Source: Oceanihabitans sp. IOP_32 (GTDB lineage: Bacteria > Bacteroidota > Bacteroidia > Flavobacteriales > Flavobacteriaceae). Taken from it: DNA of 64,000 nt. The position numbers and the translations under genes are program-made. Below the pieces are notes generated by a model that worked only from the letters and a program-made list of their open reading frames with translations, was not told where the DNA came from and made no database searches. The stretch is taken from assembly GCF_009498295.1 (NCBI RefSeq), contig NZ_CP040813.1:973001-1037000 (forward strand). The letters are read 5' to 3'. This document shows positions 62,976 to 64,000 of the stretch, piece after piece (the stretch's first letter is position 1; every line of letters begins with the position of its first letter).

Positions 62976-64000
62976 TTAAAGTGATTTAATTTTTACGTTT
63001 CTGAAGGACACTCGATCACCGTGGTCTTGCAGCAAGATTTGCCCAGTTTCAGCTTCTCCAAAATTAGGCCATTGAGTATATTTACTATTAGAAACCAGTT
63101 TTTTGAATTCTGGACTTTTACGTTCGTATTCCAAAACCTTTTTACCATTTAACCAATGCTCTATTTGATTGTTTTTTGAAACGATATAAGCCGTATTCCA
63201 TTGTCCTATAGGATTTACTGGTTTGTTCGGGTCTGCTTGAATTAAATCGTATAAAGAGGCCATTGTTCTGCTGCCTTCATGACTTCCTAACTTGGCATCA
63301 GGGTGTTTGGCATCATCCAAAATCTGGTACTCTAAGCCTATAGAAGACCCAGGACCTTTGTTAATTTCGGTATCTACATAATACTTAATGCCGCTGTTAG
63401 CGCCCTCGGTAATTTTAAAATCTAGCATCAATTCGAAATCGCCATAATTCTTGGTGGTTACAATATCGCCTCCTGCGGCAGATTCGCCTCCCCCTGTAGA
63501 CAAGACGGTTAGCTCTCCATTTTCAATCACCCATCCTTCTTCAGGAAAGGTTTCCAATCTGGCACCACGCCAACCATTAGTCGTCTCTCCATCCCAAAGC
63601 ATTTCCCATCCTTGATTTACCTCGTTACTCGTGAGTTTGTTAATTTTATCTACTACAGGTAGCTCACTTTTTTGAGCATAAGCTTCTAGATTCTCCGTAA
63701 GAATACGAACATTTTTCCATGCTATTTCAGTTCCAGGCTTCATGTCACCATAAAGACCGTGAACCTGCAGTCCTATAAATCCGCTCGCCGTTTGATCGTC
63801 CATTAAATGCGCCGCTGGCACCCCGTTAATCCATGTTCTTATAGTGTCGCCAATAGCTTCTATTCTGTAATGGTTCCATTCGTTTTGTTTAAACGCTTTT
63901 TTTGCCGCGGTGTTATCATCAGCCACTGGGTGTAACCATCCTCTTCTTGCTTCGTCGTACACTCCTGCGCTCCAACCACGTTCCGATGGATCAATTTCAA
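62976..64000 (-). CDS. DUF1080 (3-keto-disaccharide hydrolase-like) protein, start outside window
   Basis: The frame is open to the window edge, so the N-terminus is missing; about 341 residues are visible. Two concanavalin-like DUF1080 domains are seen: the end of the first (NEWNHYRIEAIGDTIRTWINGV, then GFIGLQVHG) and a complete second one (WEMLWDGETTNGWRGA to the end). DUF1080 members are now annotated as 3-keto-glycoside hydrolases. The two oxidoreductase genes follow within 12 and 7 bases, so they are one operon. It would cut a glycosidic bond after C3 oxidation. Confidence 0.88.
   Translation of the reverse strand, partial: EIDPSERGWSAGVYDEARRGWLHPVADDNTAAKKAFKQNEWNHYRIEAIGDTIRTWINGVPAAHLMDDQTASGFIGLQVHGLYGDMKPGTEIAWKNVRILTENLEAYAQKSELPVVDKINKLTSNEVNQGWEMLWDGETTNGWRGARLETFPEEGWVIENGELTVLSTGGGESAAGGDIVTTKNYGDFELMLDFKITEGANSGIKYYVDTEINKGPGSSIGLEYQILDDAKHPDAKLGSHEGSRTMASLYDLIQADPNKPVNPIGQWNTAYIVSKNNQIEHWLNGKKVLEYERKSPEFKKLVSNSKYTQWPNFGEAETGQILLQDHGDRVSFRNVKIKSL

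Noticed and set aside
1-64000. CRISPR arrays, tRNA or rRNA genes, prophage, integrases or intact insertion sequences
   Set aside because: Looked for on both strands; no regular direct-repeat array, no cloverleaf with CCA-type end and no recognisable transposase or phage gene was found.

Overview
The window is chromosomal DNA from a member of the Bacteroidetes, most likely a marine Flavobacteriaceae. The evidence is the AT-rich composition, genes with no purine-rich ribosome binding sites, TAnnTTTG-type promoter boxes, and characteristic gene families: duplicated-domain NifU, DUF255/YyaL, Sco-DUF420 oxidase-assembly genes, mevalonate genes next to a GGGP-type prenyltransferase, and DUF1080 and GH3 lipoproteins. 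I see no phage, transposase, integrase, CRISPR array, rRNA or tRNA. Most genes look vertically inherited.

Layout. 1-5.5 kb: the end of a VWA-domain protein, NifU, YyaL and an MscS channel. 5.5-12 kb (minus strand): TsaB, then a MacAB-TolC-like ABC exporter (ATPase, two permeases, adaptor, TolC). 12-18 kb (minus strand): cytochrome oxidase biogenesis genes (CyoE, two subunit III genes, subunit IV, a Sco-like protein without cysteines, Sco, DUF420, a small CxxC protein). 18.6-25 kb (plus strand): a GbsR/MarR-type regulator with a perfect 16-bp palindrome at its promoter, followed by an RND pump operon whose adaptor gene is frameshifted. 25-31.4 kb: MsrB/MsrA, DUF2254, a cytochrome c/DUF3365 lipoprotein, a BaiN-type flavoprotein and a small toxin-antitoxin pair. 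31.4-35.4 kb: mevalonate decarboxylase and kinase, a GGGP-type prenyltransferase, and an RluB-like protein lacking the catalytic Asp. 35.5-39.8 kb (minus strand): a Crp/Fnr-type regulator and a TolC-HlyD-ABC2 permease exporter without its own ATPase. 40.2-45.4 kb: a polyamine operon (PLP decarboxylase, agmatinase, deoxyhypusine-synthase-like protein, GNAT-nitrilase fusion, acidic protein) preceded by a long, apparently structured leader. 46-51.8 kb: a secreted protein and an envelope glycosyltransferase/ATP-grasp group. 52-55.5 kb: an Fe-S membrane protein, a flavoprotein and a GNAT protein. 56-64 kb: Hsp20, then a sugar locus (GH3, LacI regulator, two Tat-exported Gfo/Idh/MocA oxidoreductases, and a DUF1080 protein cut by the window edge).

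The two signals least explained by ordinary annotation are: (1) a dispersed family of inverted-repeat elements with ATACCAATTTAA ends, with six copies at 2.1, 14.8, 29.3, 45.6, 49.5 and 60.3 kb, all between genes and in both orientations; and (2) the leader at about 39.95-40.14 kb before the polyamine operon, which has a 9-bp stem, a potential pseudoknot, a further hairpin and a terminator-like hairpin just before the start codon. The polyamine operon is itself notable: its DHS-like enzyme keeps the catalytic lysine but lacks several substrate-binding residues of eukaryotic DHS, which fits a homospermidine-forming role better than hypusination.
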